64,000 nt of DNA from Dyadobacter chenhuakuii (GTDB taxonomy: Bacteria; Bacteroidota; Bacteroidia; Cytophagales; Spirosomataceae), in NCBI RefSeq assembly GCF_023821985.2, contig NZ_CP098805.1, positions 2,170,001 through 2,234,000 of the forward strand. Reading direction: 5' to 3'. The notes below the pieces were generated by a model that was given only the letters and a program-made list of their open reading frames with translations, was not told where the DNA came from and did not search any database. The position numbers and the translations under genes were made by a program. Of this stretch, positions 34,966 to 44,497 are shown piece after piece; the first letter of the stretch is position 1, and each line of letters starts with the position of its first letter.

Positions 34966-35817
34966 AACCGGGCCCGAGAAATATATTCCCGAACTTGCCT
35001 ACCCAGGCATAACTGGTATAGAAAAGAAAGGTAAATTGTTTGGAGAAGAGATTACCTATCATCAGATCAACGGAGAGGCGGTATTTGAAGGAGACATCAT
35101 TTTGTCAAAAGAACAGCTCAATGAGGAAGCTGGTTTACGGAACCAAGCCGCCGGCGTTCCATCCAAAGCGCGGCGCTGGACGAATGGAATCGTTCCTTAT
35201 ACCATTGACAAATCACTTACAAACGCATCTGATATTTATAAGGCGATGATCCATATCGAGTATTACACGCCCATTCGGTTTGTTCAACGCTCTAATCAAA
35301 ATAACTATGTGACGTTCAAAAACAGCCATGGATTTTCTTCTTCTATCGGCATGAGCGGTGGGCAACAATTCGTTAATCTTGGTCTTGCATTCAATTATGG
35401 GAGCGTGCTGCATGAGATCTGTCACACGTTAGGCCTATTTCATGAGCATAATCGCGACGACCGTGACCAAACAATTACTGTTCATTACGGATATCCCGGG
35501 TGTCGCCTGACACAGGGGTTGCTACACAGATCAAAGCCGTCACTGAGGCAAAGGAGCTAGTGGCCTCCAACGGATTTTTGTATTACATTAAAACCACCGC
35601 CAGGAATACTACCGGCATTTACAAAGTCAATCCATCCACTGGCCTTACTTCCCTTTTCTCACCATCCATAGGTGCATATCCGAGGATGATGTCCTCCGAG
35701 GGAAGTTTGTACGTTACTTACTTAAGTGGATTCTACAAAATAGACGCAAATGGAAACCATGTGGAGATTTCTTCCTTATGGCCAATCTCTAATCATATGG
35801 CAGCACTGAATCCTTAG
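34859..35817 (+). pseudogene. M12A (astacin-like) metalloprotease lipoprotein, deleted and frameshifted
   Basis: ATG 34859 gives a lipoprotein signal (lipobox FSSC). Catalytic domain from about 105: WTNGIVPYTIDKSLTNASDI, HGFSSSIGMSGGQQFVNLGL and the zinc motif HEICHTLGLFHEHNRDDR (185-202), a complete astacin HExxHxxGxxHExxRxDR. It should continue to a Met-turn and beyond, but after TITVHY the frame runs into GYPGCRLTQG and stops at 35560. A second frame, 35500-35817, resumes with VSPDTGVATQIKAVTEAKEL and YYIKTTARNTTGIYKVNPST, a WD-like C-terminal part. So a segment including the Met-turn was lost. Confidence 0.7.
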
Positions 35818-35956
35818 AATTATAAGATGGTAAAACACTTCAGAGCCGCTGCTGAAATTATTGGCGGCTTTGCATCTTTCCGCGTTGTCGACAACCCCAA
35901 AAATAGTAACGTGTTGTCATTGAGTACCATAAATTATCTAACCTTGCAGCCCTTAA

Positions 35957-36310
35957 TATAATTATCTGATTTCTGCCGGAAACAAAAGACCGGTTACCTG
36001 GATTCATGGATGCCGGGGTTACCGGGTGCATGCTTTTAAAGATCATGTGCGTGAACTTGGCGAAAAGCATGGCGCAATGTCGGTTCACACTTTTTATGAC
36101 AAGATTGAACAGCAAATTGAAGATGGCTATTATGAAGGTTTTGTAGATCTCAGTAAGGTGCAGCAAGCCATGCAACCCGATGCCCAATATTACATCTGCG
36201 GACCGGGCGCTTTTATCAAGAAACATTTTGACTATCTGAGTGCGCAGGGTGTTGCGCGCGAGGCTATCCATTTTGAGGAATTTGGTCCAGCCACATTGGC
36301 TGTGGGATAA
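35957..36310 (+). pseudogene. hmp: Flavohemoprotein (nitric oxide dioxygenase) 3' remnant
   Basis: The frame reads YLISAG, then directly NKRPVTWIHGCRGYRVHAFK, DHVRELGEKHGAMSVHTFYD and MQPDAQYYICGPGAFIKKHF, ending FEEFGPATLAVG. This is the end of the NAD-binding domain of Hmp. The globin and FAD domains are missing, and inside the remaining part the stretch after LISAG (the VGxTP loop region) has been deleted. Not functional. Confidence 0.7.
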
Positions 36311-36420
36311 TGGAAAAGAAGCTGGCCCAGGCATTTATCTTGATTCTGTACCACTGCTGCCATCCATGGCTGCGATACTTTTGAAATGCAATAATGCATG
36401 AAACGCAAAAGTTTTCAATC

Positions 36421-36870
36421 ATGGATACGTTCAGTTCAAAAGATTTTCATCAGACATTTGCACGGCCACAGTTTCAAAAACCGGCCTATCTGATCCATAA
36501 GAATGTGGAAAACGCCGGAGAGCACAACCAGTTCTCAACAGAGCGCAAGCATCCTGTTTTCTTCGTGGATCTGCCCAGCAAAAATGTGAGCATGACCATC
36601 GGCGGCTTGTTACCAGGCCAGCTGACCAACAGGCACCGGCATACTTACGAAACGGTGCTATATGTTCTGGAAGGCAAAGGATTTACGGAAATCGAGGGTG
36701 AAAAAGTGGAATGGGAGAAGGGAGATGCCCTTTACATTCCTTCCTGGGCATGGCACAGACATCAAAACCTGAGTGATGCACTGCCGGCAAAATACATTGC
36801 CTGCGAAAACGCGCCCCAGCTTCAAAATCTGGGCGTTGCACTTCGCGAAGAAGAAGGAAGAGATCTTTAA
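36421..36870 (+). CDS. Cupin domain protein
   Basis: 149 residues from ATG 36421 (MDTFSSKDFHQTFARPQFQK); an ATG at 36394 is also in frame. The cupin core has LTNRHRHTYETVLYVLEGKG (H-x-H and E) and later GDALYIPSWAWHRHQNLSDA (final His), which together form a metal site. Small single-domain cupins of this type bind or modify small carbon compounds. It is followed by a terminator and then by the DHDPS-like aldolase, so a separate unit is likely. Confidence 0.88.
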   Translation: MDTFSSKDFHQTFARPQFQKPAYLIHKNVENAGEHNQFSTERKHPVFFVDLPSKNVSMTIGGLLPGQLTNRHRHTYETVLYVLEGKGFTEIEGEKVEWEKGDALYIPSWAWHRHQNLSDALPAKYIACENAPQLQNLGVALREEEGRDL

Positions 36871-36878
36871 AACCATTC

Positions 36879-36917
36879 AAATGAAGTCTTCATGCCGGAG
36901 ACTTCATTTCACTTTTT
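36879..36917 (+). terminator. Terminator between cupin and aldolase genes
   Basis: AAATGAAGTCT (36879-36889) pairs with AGACTTCATTT (36899-36909), followed by CACTTTTTT. It would end the cupin transcript. Confidence 0.75.
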
Positions 36918-36932
36918 TAACCATTGATAAAA

Positions 36933-37826
36933 ATGAAAAATGTTCCATTCAAGGGGATCATCGCATACCCTATTACGCCATTTGACGAAAATGAAAGCGT
37001 AGATCTGCCCCTGTTCAAGACACTGGTTGAACGCCTCGTTGCATCCGGTTCGCACGGCATAGCGCCACTGGGAAGCACTGGCGTGCTGCCATACCTTACA
37101 GATCAGGAAAAAGAGGCCATTACCGAGGCAACGATCCAGCAAGTGGCCGGCCGCGTGCCGACTTTGGTCGGTGTGTCCAACCTTACCACCGAGCGGACGA
37201 TTCATCATGCCAAGTTTGCCGAAAAAGCAGGCGCAACTGCGGTCATGATCATTCCAATGAGTTACTGGAAACTGACCGATGATGAGATCGTCAACCATTA
37301 TGATGCCGTCGCGTCCAAAATCTCTATTCCCATCATGGCATACAACAACCCGGCAACGGGCGGCGTCGATATGTCGCCTACCCTTTTGAAACGGTTGCTG
37401 GAAATTCCCAATGTAACCATGATCAAAGAAAGCACGGGTGATGTGCAGCGCATGCATTTGCTAAAAAGAGAACTGGGCGATGATGTGGCATTTTACAATG
37501 GCTCCAACCCGCTGGCGCTCGCCGCTTTTGCCGCAGGCGCCGAAGGATGGTGCACCGCCGCACCCAACCTGATCCCCGAACTCAACCTGAGTCTATACGA
37601 CGCAATTCAAAACAATGATCTGGCATCAGCTCAAATTCTTTTTCTCGAACAACTCAATCTGCTCAGGTTCATTGTAGCCAAAGGCTTGCCCCGGGCAATT
37701 CAAGCAGGGCTCACAATTCTTGGAGAAAACGCAGGACATTTGCGAGCGCCGTTGCAACCGCTTACCGAAACTGAAATCACAGAACTCGGGCATATTCTGG
37801 AAACCACGAAAGTGGCTTTTGACTGA
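36933..37826 (+). CDS. Dihydrodipicolinate synthase (DapA) family aldolase
   Basis: 297 residues from ATG 36933 (MKNVPFKGIIAYPITPFDEN). Full family pattern: GSHGIAPLGSTGVLPYLTDQ (GxxGE-like loop with Ser-Thr), VPTLVGVSNLTTERTIHHAK, PIMAYNNPATGGVDMSPTLL (with the Tyr of the catalytic triad) and MIKESTGDVQRMH with the Schiff-base Lys. GSTG instead of GTTGE suggests not true DapA, but another member (for example a keto-deoxy-sugar or similar aldolase). Single gene with its own terminator. Confidence 0.88.
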   Translation: MKNVPFKGIIAYPITPFDENESVDLPLFKTLVERLVASGSHGIAPLGSTGVLPYLTDQEKEAITEATIQQVAGRVPTLVGVSNLTTERTIHHAKFAEKAGATAVMIIPMSYWKLTDDEIVNHYDAVASKISIPIMAYNNPATGGVDMSPTLLKRLLEIPNVTMIKESTGDVQRMHLLKRELGDDVAFYNGSNPLALAAFAAGAEGWCTAAPNLIPELNLSLYDAIQNNDLASAQILFLEQLNLLRFIVAKGLPRAIQAGLTILGENAGHLRAPLQPLTETEITELGHILETTKVAFD

Positions 37827-37839
37827 AATGTTCAAACAA

Positions 37840-37876
37840 AAAGATCATCCCTGTTTCAAATAGGGATGATCTTTCT
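37840..37876 (+). terminator. Terminator after the aldolase gene
   Basis: AAGATCATCCCT and AGGGATGATCTT pair around GTTTCAAAT, followed by TCTTT. It sits 14 bp after the stop. Confidence 0.8.
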
Positions 37877-37997
37877 TTGCTATACGATCTACATTTCCGA
37901 AAGCGGCTTCATTTCATAGCCTTCGTAATCACGGACAACGTCCATTGATAAGCCAATGCATCAACGATCTTTCCATCAATTTCAGCCATAGCCCAAG

Positions 37998-38729
37998 TTA
38001 TTTTACCTTGTAAGGCAAGGTCAGTTTGCCAGAAAGCACGCTATAAACATTAACAACACCCAGCATCGGCTTATCCATGGACATGCCATCTGCCGGAGCG
38101 GACACCTGCATATAGCAACTGACGGCATCGTAATTGAAATCCACCTTATTATTGACCCTGTATGTAGGCACTGAAACGCGGATTGCGCTTTGCTGGGTAA
38201 CGACCTGATAACCTGGCGAATCCATATACATAGGCATGTCGGGGGCTGTTGTAGGCTTTGTGATTTTATCTGCCTTTTTATATTCCTTTACCGAGAGTCC
38301 GCCTTTTACACGCTCGTCTTTTACAAGCACCACCCAATGCGGATGCCAAACAATTCCGTCATTATCAAACTTGCCGTCGGCATTCTCATCCCAAAGCGGG
38401 CTATCGTCAAAATCAGGATGCGAAGTAAGGGCAAGGGCCACAATGCCTTCGGTTGGATTAAAACCAATATCTTCCGGCCTCAATGTTGTAGGAAAAACGT
38501 ATCCTAAGACAGGAGCCATATCCATTTTTCCCACGGCAGCGGGAACAGTCTTTCCGGCCGTTCCTTCCACGATAATCTCAAATTCGAGTGATCCGTATTT
38601 TTTGTTAAGGATTACCTGCGCTGATTTGATCTTAAAATCCTTTGAGTCTTCGTATTTTTTGCAATGTGCGCATGCCATGGCGGCCGTGAAGGACAGGATG
38701 GCAGCGAGCGTGAATATTGTCGTTTTCAT
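37998..38729 (-). CDS. Secreted protein of unknown function
   Basis: 243 residues from ATG 38729 (MKTTIFTLAAILSFTAAMAC), with a signal peptide and Cys residues at the junction (ACAHCKK). Beta-rich body with IKSAQVILNKKYGSLEFEII, PVLGYVFPTTLRPEDIGFNP, WHPHWVVLVKDERVKGGLSV and NYDAVSCYMQVSAPADGMSM. The WHPHWVVL motif with two His may be a metal or active site. I do not recognise a named family. A thioredoxin-like small protein lies upstream in the same direction, 56 bp away. Confidence 0.55.
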   Translation of the reverse strand: MKTTIFTLAAILSFTAAMACAHCKKYEDSKDFKIKSAQVILNKKYGSLEFEIIVEGTAGKTVPAAVGKMDMAPVLGYVFPTTLRPEDIGFNPTEGIVALALTSHPDFDDSPLWDENADGKFDNDGIVWHPHWVVLVKDERVKGGLSVKEYKKADKITKPTTAPDMPMYMDSPGYQVVTQQSAIRVSVPTYRVNNKVDFNYDAVSCYMQVSAPADGMSMDKPMLGVVNVYSVLSGKLTLPYKVK

Positions 38730-38785
38730 GTTTTGATTAGTCAAGATAAATTAACGTTACCGGCAGGGTCCTGCCGGTCTTTTTT

Positions 38786-39019
38786 TCAACCTTTAACATC
38801 TTCCAGCGATGCGCCGAAATTGATGTGCAGTACATTGCCGTTTGGCGTAACCAGAGCGGGAACCGATTTAATCCCTGCACTTTCTGCTTCGCTGAGACGG
38901 CTGCGGTCTTCCCCGATATTTACAACTTCAACCTGATCTGCTCCGATTAAATTAAGAATGTCCTGCTCTGCACTGACACATACCGGGCAACCTGCGTGAT
39001 AGAAAATTGACTTGCTCAT
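38786..39019 (-). CDS. Small thioredoxin/glutaredoxin-fold protein
   Basis: 77 residues from ATG 39019 (MSKSIFYHAGCPVCVSAEQD); upstream Met in frame gives an unlikely long N-terminus. The redox motif is CPVC near residue 11, and the cis-Pro motif is SVPALVT (GIKSVPALVTPNGNVLHINF). Two-Cys glutaredoxin-like; likely reduces disulfides. It is divergent from the MocR regulator and close to the secreted protein at 37998, so the pair may be linked. Confidence 0.82.
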   Translation of the reverse strand: MSKSIFYHAGCPVCVSAEQDILNLIGADQVEVVNIGEDRSRLSEAESAGIKSVPALVTPNGNVLHINFGASLEDVKG

Positions 39020-39252
39020 TTTTGTGATATTTGATAGCTGTGGCACCATTGCCGATTCAAACTTAGTGAGGAGCCCTAACGATACTTGCTGGACCATTTT
39101 GAATTAATAATACTGGACTATCTGGCTCAGCTTCGACTTATCCAACTTTGTAAAATCATAATAATCACCTGAACCTTAATAGTTGGTAGAATGCATGCAC
39201 ATTTTACTTTGGCCTGTTAAAATGAGACATTTAAATAAAACCAGCTAGTCCA

Positions 39253-40680
39253 ATGCTTAGACCCTGGAAATTGGAAATCCGGATTGATCATAAGTCACAA
39301 AAGCCCGTTTATCTGCAAATCGCGGATGCTGTCATTTCAGATATTCAATCTGGAAGACTTAGTAGCGGTGATGCTTTGCCGGGAAGCCGCAACCTGGCCG
39401 AAATGTTGCATGTGAACCGGAATACGATTGTAGAAGCATTGCATGTGCTGCTTAACGAAGAATGGATTGTATCCAAAGAACGGAAAGGGACATTTGTTGC
39501 CGGCACACTGCCAGTGTTCAGCAGGCAGCGTAAGACAGAAATCACCACACCGGATCAAAGCCTACCCAAGCAACATTACAGGATCATTTTTGATGATGGT
39601 TATCCCGATAGCAAAATTGCGCCCGTGACCGAGCTGGCGCGTGGATACCGGCAGATTTTCAACCGGAGTGCACGATGGCAAATGATGGGTTACGGCTGCG
39701 AATTCGGTCATGCGGATTTCATCGAAGCCATTGTACAAATGCTGAACCATCAACGGGGTATGCAAATCAGCAGCAGTTCCGTTTGCGTGACGCGTGGCAG
39801 CCAGATGGCGATGTATCTCGCTGCCCATTGTATTTGTTCAAAAGGCGATTTTGTCCTGGTCGAAAATCCGGGTTACCAGCCTGCCTGGAAAGCATTTGAA
39901 ATGGCTGGTGCCACCTTGCTGCCTGTACGGGTCGATAAGGACGGTTTGGTTACCAGCGATGTGATTGATCATTTGAAGACCCACCCGAACATAAAGGCCA
40001 TTTACACAACACCTCATCACCAATATCCGACCACGGTAACATTAAGTCTGCAACGAAGGCTTGAACTGATTCGCTTGTCCAACGCTCATGGATTTACCAT
40101 CATTGAGGACGATTACGACAACGAATTTCATTTCGGGTATCGCCCGGTGCTTCCAGTTTCGAGCTTCGCCCAGCTACAAAATTTTGTGTACATCGGCACG
40201 ATGAGCAAAGTTGTTGCGCCTGCCTTGCGCATTGGCTATCTGGTTAGTCACGATGCTTCGCTGATTTCAAAAGTGGGTGAGCTGCGCAAAATTATTGATG
40301 TTCAGGGTGATAGTATTATGGAACAGGCCGTTTTACAGCTGATCCATGACGGAACGATAAAACGCCACATTAAAAAAGCGACAAGCTATTACAAAGCAAA
40401 GCGCGACTACACGGTTTCGTTGCTGAATGCTTATCTAAAAGAGAAGGCTGACTATACAGTTCCGGAAGGCGGTCTGGCGATTTGGATACAACCAAAGCAA
40501 ACGCAAAACTGGCGGCAGATTAAAGACATGATGGCCGCAAGTGGCGTTAAAATACTCCCACCGGAAAATTATAGCAACGCCCCATCGGTCAACGGCATCA
40601 GGCTGGGTTACGGATCACTTTCCGAAAAGGACTTAAAAGAAGGAATTGTGCTCTTAGCCAAACACTTGACTTTTACTTGA
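39253..40680 (+). CDS. MocR-type (GntR/aminotransferase) transcriptional regulator
   Basis: 475 residues. N-terminal winged helix of GntR (QKPVYLQIADAVISDIQSGR, LSSGDALPGSRNLAEMLHVN, RNTIVEALHVLL) and C-terminal PLP fold type I aminotransferase domain: SSSVCVTRGSQMAMYLAAHC, KGDFVLVENPGYQPAWKAFE, FTIIEDDYDNEFHFGYRPVL and the PLP-lysine region FVYIGTMSKVVAPALRIGYL. MocR proteins often control pyridoxal or amino acid genes such as pdxST. Divergent from the thioredoxin-like gene, so it may regulate that. Confidence 0.93.
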   Translation: MLRPWKLEIRIDHKSQKPVYLQIADAVISDIQSGRLSSGDALPGSRNLAEMLHVNRNTIVEALHVLLNEEWIVSKERKGTFVAGTLPVFSRQRKTEITTPDQSLPKQHYRIIFDDGYPDSKIAPVTELARGYRQIFNRSARWQMMGYGCEFGHADFIEAIVQMLNHQRGMQISSSSVCVTRGSQMAMYLAAHCICSKGDFVLVENPGYQPAWKAFEMAGATLLPVRVDKDGLVTSDVIDHLKTHPNIKAIYTTPHHQYPTTVTLSLQRRLELIRLSNAHGFTIIEDDYDNEFHFGYRPVLPVSSFAQLQNFVYIGTMSKVVAPALRIGYLVSHDASLISKVGELRKIIDVQGDSIMEQAVLQLIHDGTIKRHIKKATSYYKAKRDYTVSLLNAYLKEKADYTVPEGGLAIWIQPKQTQNWRQIKDMMAASGVKILPPENYSNAPSVNGIRLGYGSLSEKDLKEGIVLLAKHLTFT

Positions 40681-40748
40681 GATGAATATTTATACCGTTT
40701 GATCCACAGGCAATTCTTCAATTAAAATTACTTTAAACAAATAAAAAA

Positions 40749-40991
40749 ATGGCCGATCCAATTCAACTAGTGCCCGGTAATTCACTCATTACCCCTACTG
40801 CCGAAGAAGGCAGACAGCTTGCAATCAAAATGGCAAGACTCATCATTAAAGCCACACAGCCAGATGCAGCTGTCCGGGAAAAACTTAGGTCTATATACGC
40901 TCAGGATGCAACAATGCTCGTTTTGATTGGACAAACTGTTGCCACCGAATTTGCCACAATTGCAGCAGCTAATAGTTACTGGAAAAAATGA
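40749..40991 (+). CDS. Small hypothetical protein
   Basis: 80 residues: MADPIQLVPGNSLITPTAEE, then GRQLAIKMARLIIKATQPDA and QDATMLVLIGQTVATEFATI. No signal peptide or membrane helix. I do not recognise it. It follows MocR after 68 bp in the same direction and has a plausible ATG after AAATAAAAAA; convincing only by codon regularity. Confidence 0.45.
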   Translation: MADPIQLVPGNSLITPTAEEGRQLAIKMARLIIKATQPDAAVREKLRSIYAQDATMLVLIGQTVATEFATIAAANSYWKK

Positions 40992-41023
40992 GCAGTTGGT
41001 AGCCGAACTTACACAATTCAAGC

Positions 41024-41245
41024 TTACCAGGCATGCAGTAATAATTTGTAAATAACCCTCCTTAACAAAGATAAGCCATGGCTGCCGACAGCCGTTGATC
41101 CGATATGATAAATGCTGGTATCCCAGGCGTTAGTTGCATCTTTTAGCAAGGTTGCAATCTGCTTAAACTGTATTGGCCACTCCGGCCGATAAGGAACTAT
41201 TTGAAGGCAATTGTTATTACCTGCTATAATTTTACTGCTCTTCAC
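41024..41245 (-). pseudogene. GrpB family protein, N-terminal fragment
   Basis: The first 53 residues have the GrpB (nucleotidyltransferase-like) start: LQIVPYRPEWPIQFKQIATL, LKDATNAWDTSIYHIGSTAV. The normal continuation PGLxAKPxxDI is absent; the frame goes on with GSHGLSLLRRVIYKLLLHAW and stops. So only about a third of a normal ~170-residue protein remains. Confidence 0.6.
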
Positions 41246-41341
41246 GTTTTTGCAACCTGATCACCCTGCAAAGAAGCCAAGCGTAGTTCGATATGAGGTC
41301 TCAGCATCTGCTATGTAGGTAATTTTATTTGTATTCATTTT

Positions 41342-41995
41342 ATGAAAAGACCAAGAGTAAAGATTTGTTGCATAAGCAGTGTTGCCGAAGCAATGCTCGC
41401 TATTGAATATGGTGCGGCGGCATTGGGTCTGGTGGGGCATATGCCAAGCGGACCGGGTATAATTAGTGTTGAGCTCATCAAACAAATTGCTGAAAAAGTC
41501 CCCCCTCCTATTGCTACTTTCCTGTTAACAAGTGAGACAAAGCCGCAAGATATTATTGCCCATTATAAAAAAGCAAACACAACAACTATTCAAATTGTTG
41601 ACGAGCTGGAAAAACGGGAATATGACGCACTTCGCAAGGAATTGCCAAATGTTAAACTCGTACAGGTCATCCATGTTACGGATGAAAGCGCAATAAAGGA
41701 AGCAGTTGAAATTTCAACATATGTCGACGCAATTCTGCTCGACAGCGGCAACCCAAACTTAACGGTTAAAGAGTTAGGCGGAACCGGGCGAATCCACAAT
41801 TGGGAAATAAGCAGACGAATCAGGCAATCAATAAAAATACCTTTATTTCTCGCGGGCGGAATAAACAAAGACAATGTCAGACAAGCCATTGAAGTGGTTC
41901 AACCTTTTGGGCTTGACCTTTGCAGCAGCGTTCGTACCGATGGAAAACTGGACCCGGAAAAACTCAGAGATTTCTTTAATGCAGTCGAATTATGA
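41342..41995 (+). CDS. Phosphoribosylanthranilate isomerase-like (TrpF family) protein
   Basis: 217 residues. TIM barrel with the TrpF elements: VKICCISSVAEAMLAIEYGA (KICGI in the family, catalytic Cys present), VDAILLDSG with the acidic residue, GGTGRIHNWEISRRI and IPLFLAGGINKDNVRQAIEV, FGLDLCSSVRTDGKLD. It stands alone, with no other trp genes around, and the first motif is KICC rather than KICG, so it may be a paralogue with another substrate. It is not in an operon with the lipoprotein 205 bp downstream. Confidence 0.75.
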   Translation: MKRPRVKICCISSVAEAMLAIEYGAAALGLVGHMPSGPGIISVELIKQIAEKVPPPIATFLLTSETKPQDIIAHYKKANTTTIQIVDELEKREYDALRKELPNVKLVQVIHVTDESAIKEAVEISTYVDAILLDSGNPNLTVKELGGTGRIHNWEISRRIRQSIKIPLFLAGGINKDNVRQAIEVVQPFGLDLCSSVRTDGKLDPEKLRDFFNAVEL

Positions 41996-42199
41996 AATGT
42001 TGTTTTGACCCAGAAAAGGGTGTTATTATCTCCTTATAGTTCTTCAATTCGGCGACCACAACCGACATTTCAAAGTCCTTTATCAGCATTTTAAAAGTTT
42101 TGAATTTTTCCATGAAGCATCCTTTCCAACCTTTGTGTCATTGGAAATGCGCATCCCTGCATTCCCAATGAAGTCTTATCAGTAAGCATATACTTAGCC

Positions 42200-42724
42200 A
42201 TGAATTTAAAAGAAACACTCACCTTGGGAACAATGATGTTGTTCTTGCTTGCCTGTCAGAATAAGTCAGAATCCACGAGCACATCCGAAAAAAGTACGCT
42301 TAAGTTAACCTTTAACGGAAAAACAAAGACTTATCACGACGCCAACATTTCCGAAGGAAAACTTGGATCAATCGAAAGCATTGGGATCACCGCGGGCTCT
42401 GACGGCTCTGATTATCTTTCACTAACTGCCTATGGATCGCAGGCAGGCACTTATCCTTACAAACAGGAGATTAACAATTACACGCAGGTAAGCCAGGTTG
42501 AGTACAAGACAGCCGGCACTGTTTTCAATAATTATTTCGCGCAGATGTGCCCGGACAAATCCGGCTACCGCTCGACGAAGGGAGAAATCACGATCCTTGA
42601 ATACGAACCAGGTAAACATGCCAAAGGAACGTTTTCGGGTGCATTGATTGATGCCAATGGCGACGAGCAATGTAATCCAGACAGCGCCTCGTTCAGCGGG
42701 GAATTTGACATTGCTATTGACTGA
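42200..42724 (+). CDS. Lipoprotein of unknown function
   Basis: 174 residues with lipobox LLAC (MNLKETLTLGTMMLFLLACQ). Mature part is beta-rich, with LKLTFNGKTKTYHDANISEG, YLSLTAYGSQAGTYPYKQEI and KGTFSGALIDANGDEQCNPD. I do not recognise a named domain; the size and strand pattern fit small Bacteroidota outer-membrane lipoproteins. Two Cys in the C-terminal half may form a disulfide. Confidence 0.6.
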   Translation: MNLKETLTLGTMMLFLLACQNKSESTSTSEKSTLKLTFNGKTKTYHDANISEGKLGSIESIGITAGSDGSDYLSLTAYGSQAGTYPYKQEINNYTQVSQVEYKTAGTVFNNYFAQMCPDKSGYRSTKGEITILEYEPGKHAKGTFSGALIDANGDEQCNPDSASFSGEFDIAID

Positions 42725-42826
42725 ACTGAGACGAAATCCTCTTTGAAAACCTGAGCGACCTCTCAATGTAATGCTAGGACAGCCGCATTGCCTGCAACAG
42801 TATCACTTGTTTAATTAACCGATTTT

Positions 42827-43387
42827 ATGAAATGCAATATTTTATGGCTCGTACTAATTTGTACGGGCCCGCAACTCCTCCATGCCCAATCCCTGCGATT
42901 AGGATATTTTGGCGAAACGGTCTCGCATTACGGCCTTCGCGGCGCTTATGAAAAGCCTATTGCAACCTCAGTGTCTTCCCGAAATGCAAAACGGTTGCTT
43001 TACGGTTCGCTGGGGGTGGCCGGATACAGACATCCTCAAAATCATATTGGTCTGATCATATCGCCAGAAGTCGGTTTTCGCCGGATTGGAAAGAAAGGGG
43101 CGCTCTTTGAATTTGCGCTTTCCCCTGCCTACTTCCGCTATTTCCTGGAAGGTAAAACCTACGAAGCCACCTCGGATGGTGATTTTGACCGGGTGCGTTT
43201 TGCAGGTGGCAATGCATTTATGCCCACCGTATCAATTGGCGTTGGCCACGATTTATCGGTTCGCAAAAAAGTGCCGCTAGCCTGGTATGTAAGACTAAAC
43301 CTCATGCAGCAGCGGCCTTACAATACTTCTAACTTAATCCGCTTCGCCCTTGAAGCAGGCACATTAATCCCGCTCAAAAAACAATGA
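42827..43387 (+). CDS. Secreted outer-membrane-type protein
   Basis: 186 residues. Signal peptide MKCNILWLVLICTGPQLLHA, then beta strands such as LRLGYFGETVSHYGLRGAYE, SLGVAGYRHPQNHIGLIISP and FALEAGTLIPLKKQ. No named family recognised. It overlaps the next gene by four bases (ATGA), so the two are translationally coupled. Confidence 0.6.
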   Translation: MKCNILWLVLICTGPQLLHAQSLRLGYFGETVSHYGLRGAYEKPIATSVSSRNAKRLLYGSLGVAGYRHPQNHIGLIISPEVGFRRIGKKGALFEFALSPAYFRYFLEGKTYEATSDGDFDRVRFAGGNAFMPTVSIGVGHDLSVRKKVPLAWYVRLNLMQQRPYNTSNLIRFALEAGTLIPLKKQ

Positions 43388-44388
43388 AATTATTTACAAA
43401 AATATTCATGATCTGCACCATTATCGGGCTGATCAGTTGCACGGAAAAAGATGCGCAGCCGCATGAAGACGCCACGCTTTTCCTACGACATAAAGGTGCG
43501 AATATGCCAATCTGGGTCAAAGGAAACAGGCAGCCTAATAAGATTGTACTCTTCGTACATGGCGGCCCGGGTGACTGCGCAATGTGTTACCGATATTATC
43601 TGAAAGACCTCGAAGACGATTTAATGATGGCGTATTGGGACCAGCGTGTGGCCGGTGCATCTTCCGGCAAAGTTGATCCTGCAACATTGCGTTACGCGCA
43701 GTTTGGGGAAGATATGGAGCTGGTTGTAAACTTGTTGAAAAAGCAATATCCGAATGCGCAGGTGTATCTGCTCGCACATAGTTTTGGCGTGGAGCTTGCC
43801 TGGCAATATCTGACGACAGGCGATAACCAGAAGCAGGTTGCCGGTGCAATGATGGTCAATGGCATGTTCTCTTATTACCGATGGCTTTACCAGGTTCGGG
43901 AATGGGCATTAAAGCGCGCAAAAGAAAAAGGCAACAAAGAGGCCGAAGATTTCCTTACAGCCAATCCTGTCACGCCGCAAAATACCGGAACAGTAAATTG
44001 GGAAGGCATTTACCGCTGGATGCACAAGCTGGATGGCAACCCAGTTTCGCTGTATTCAGACAAAAAATATGTGATCAATTACGCCTTTGCCTCGCCCAAT
44101 ACTGCGCTCGCCCAATTCACCCACAGCAAAGCCTATGGCTACTACGGCGACATTGAAAGCCGCACATTCGAGAAGGGAAATTTGTTACAAAATGTGCGAA
44201 TTCCAGTCGGCCTTTTCTGGGGTAAAAAAGATGGGATTGTGCCATTTGAAATCGGATTGGAAAGCAAAGATCTATTGAAAAACACCCAGGTAAGCCAGGT
44301 AACATTTGAGCAGTCCTGGCATGAGCCCTTCATTACTGAAACTGCTGAGTTTGCAAGTGCAGTGCGGGCGTTTGTCGGGCAGAAGTGA
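43384..44388 (+). CDS. Alpha/beta hydrolase lipoprotein
   Basis: 334 residues; lipobox GLISC (MKLFTKIFMICTIIGLISCT). Alpha/beta fold with the HGGPGD oxyanion motif (KIVLFVHGGPGDCAMCYRYY), the nucleophile in AHSFGVE, and the late FWGKKDGIVPFEIG region followed by a His in SWHEPFITETA. The HGGPG motif is typical of proline iminopeptidase-like members. It hangs on the preceding outer-membrane protein by a four-base overlap. Confidence 0.85.
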   Translation: MKLFTKIFMICTIIGLISCTEKDAQPHEDATLFLRHKGANMPIWVKGNRQPNKIVLFVHGGPGDCAMCYRYYLKDLEDDLMMAYWDQRVAGASSGKVDPATLRYAQFGEDMELVVNLLKKQYPNAQVYLLAHSFGVELAWQYLTTGDNQKQVAGAMMVNGMFSYYRWLYQVREWALKRAKEKGNKEAEDFLTANPVTPQNTGTVNWEGIYRWMHKLDGNPVSLYSDKKYVINYAFASPNTALAQFTHSKAYGYYGDIESRTFEKGNLLQNVRIPVGLFWGKKDGIVPFEIGLESKDLLKNTQVSQVTFEQSWHEPFITETAEFASAVRAFVGQK

Positions 44389-44497
44389 TTGGTTGTTATT
44401 AAGAAAACGGCAATGCTTTTCAATTTGCAGGTGCCAAGGTGCATAGCGCCGAAGTAAAAAATTAGTCCTCAATAACAAATTCTCGCAGATTAAGAAC

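Noticed and set aside
37881..37997. Possible minus-strand C-terminal gene tail (MDVVRDYEGYEMKPLSEM)
   Set aside because: Only about 40 codons in two frames, without a recognisable family; too little to call.
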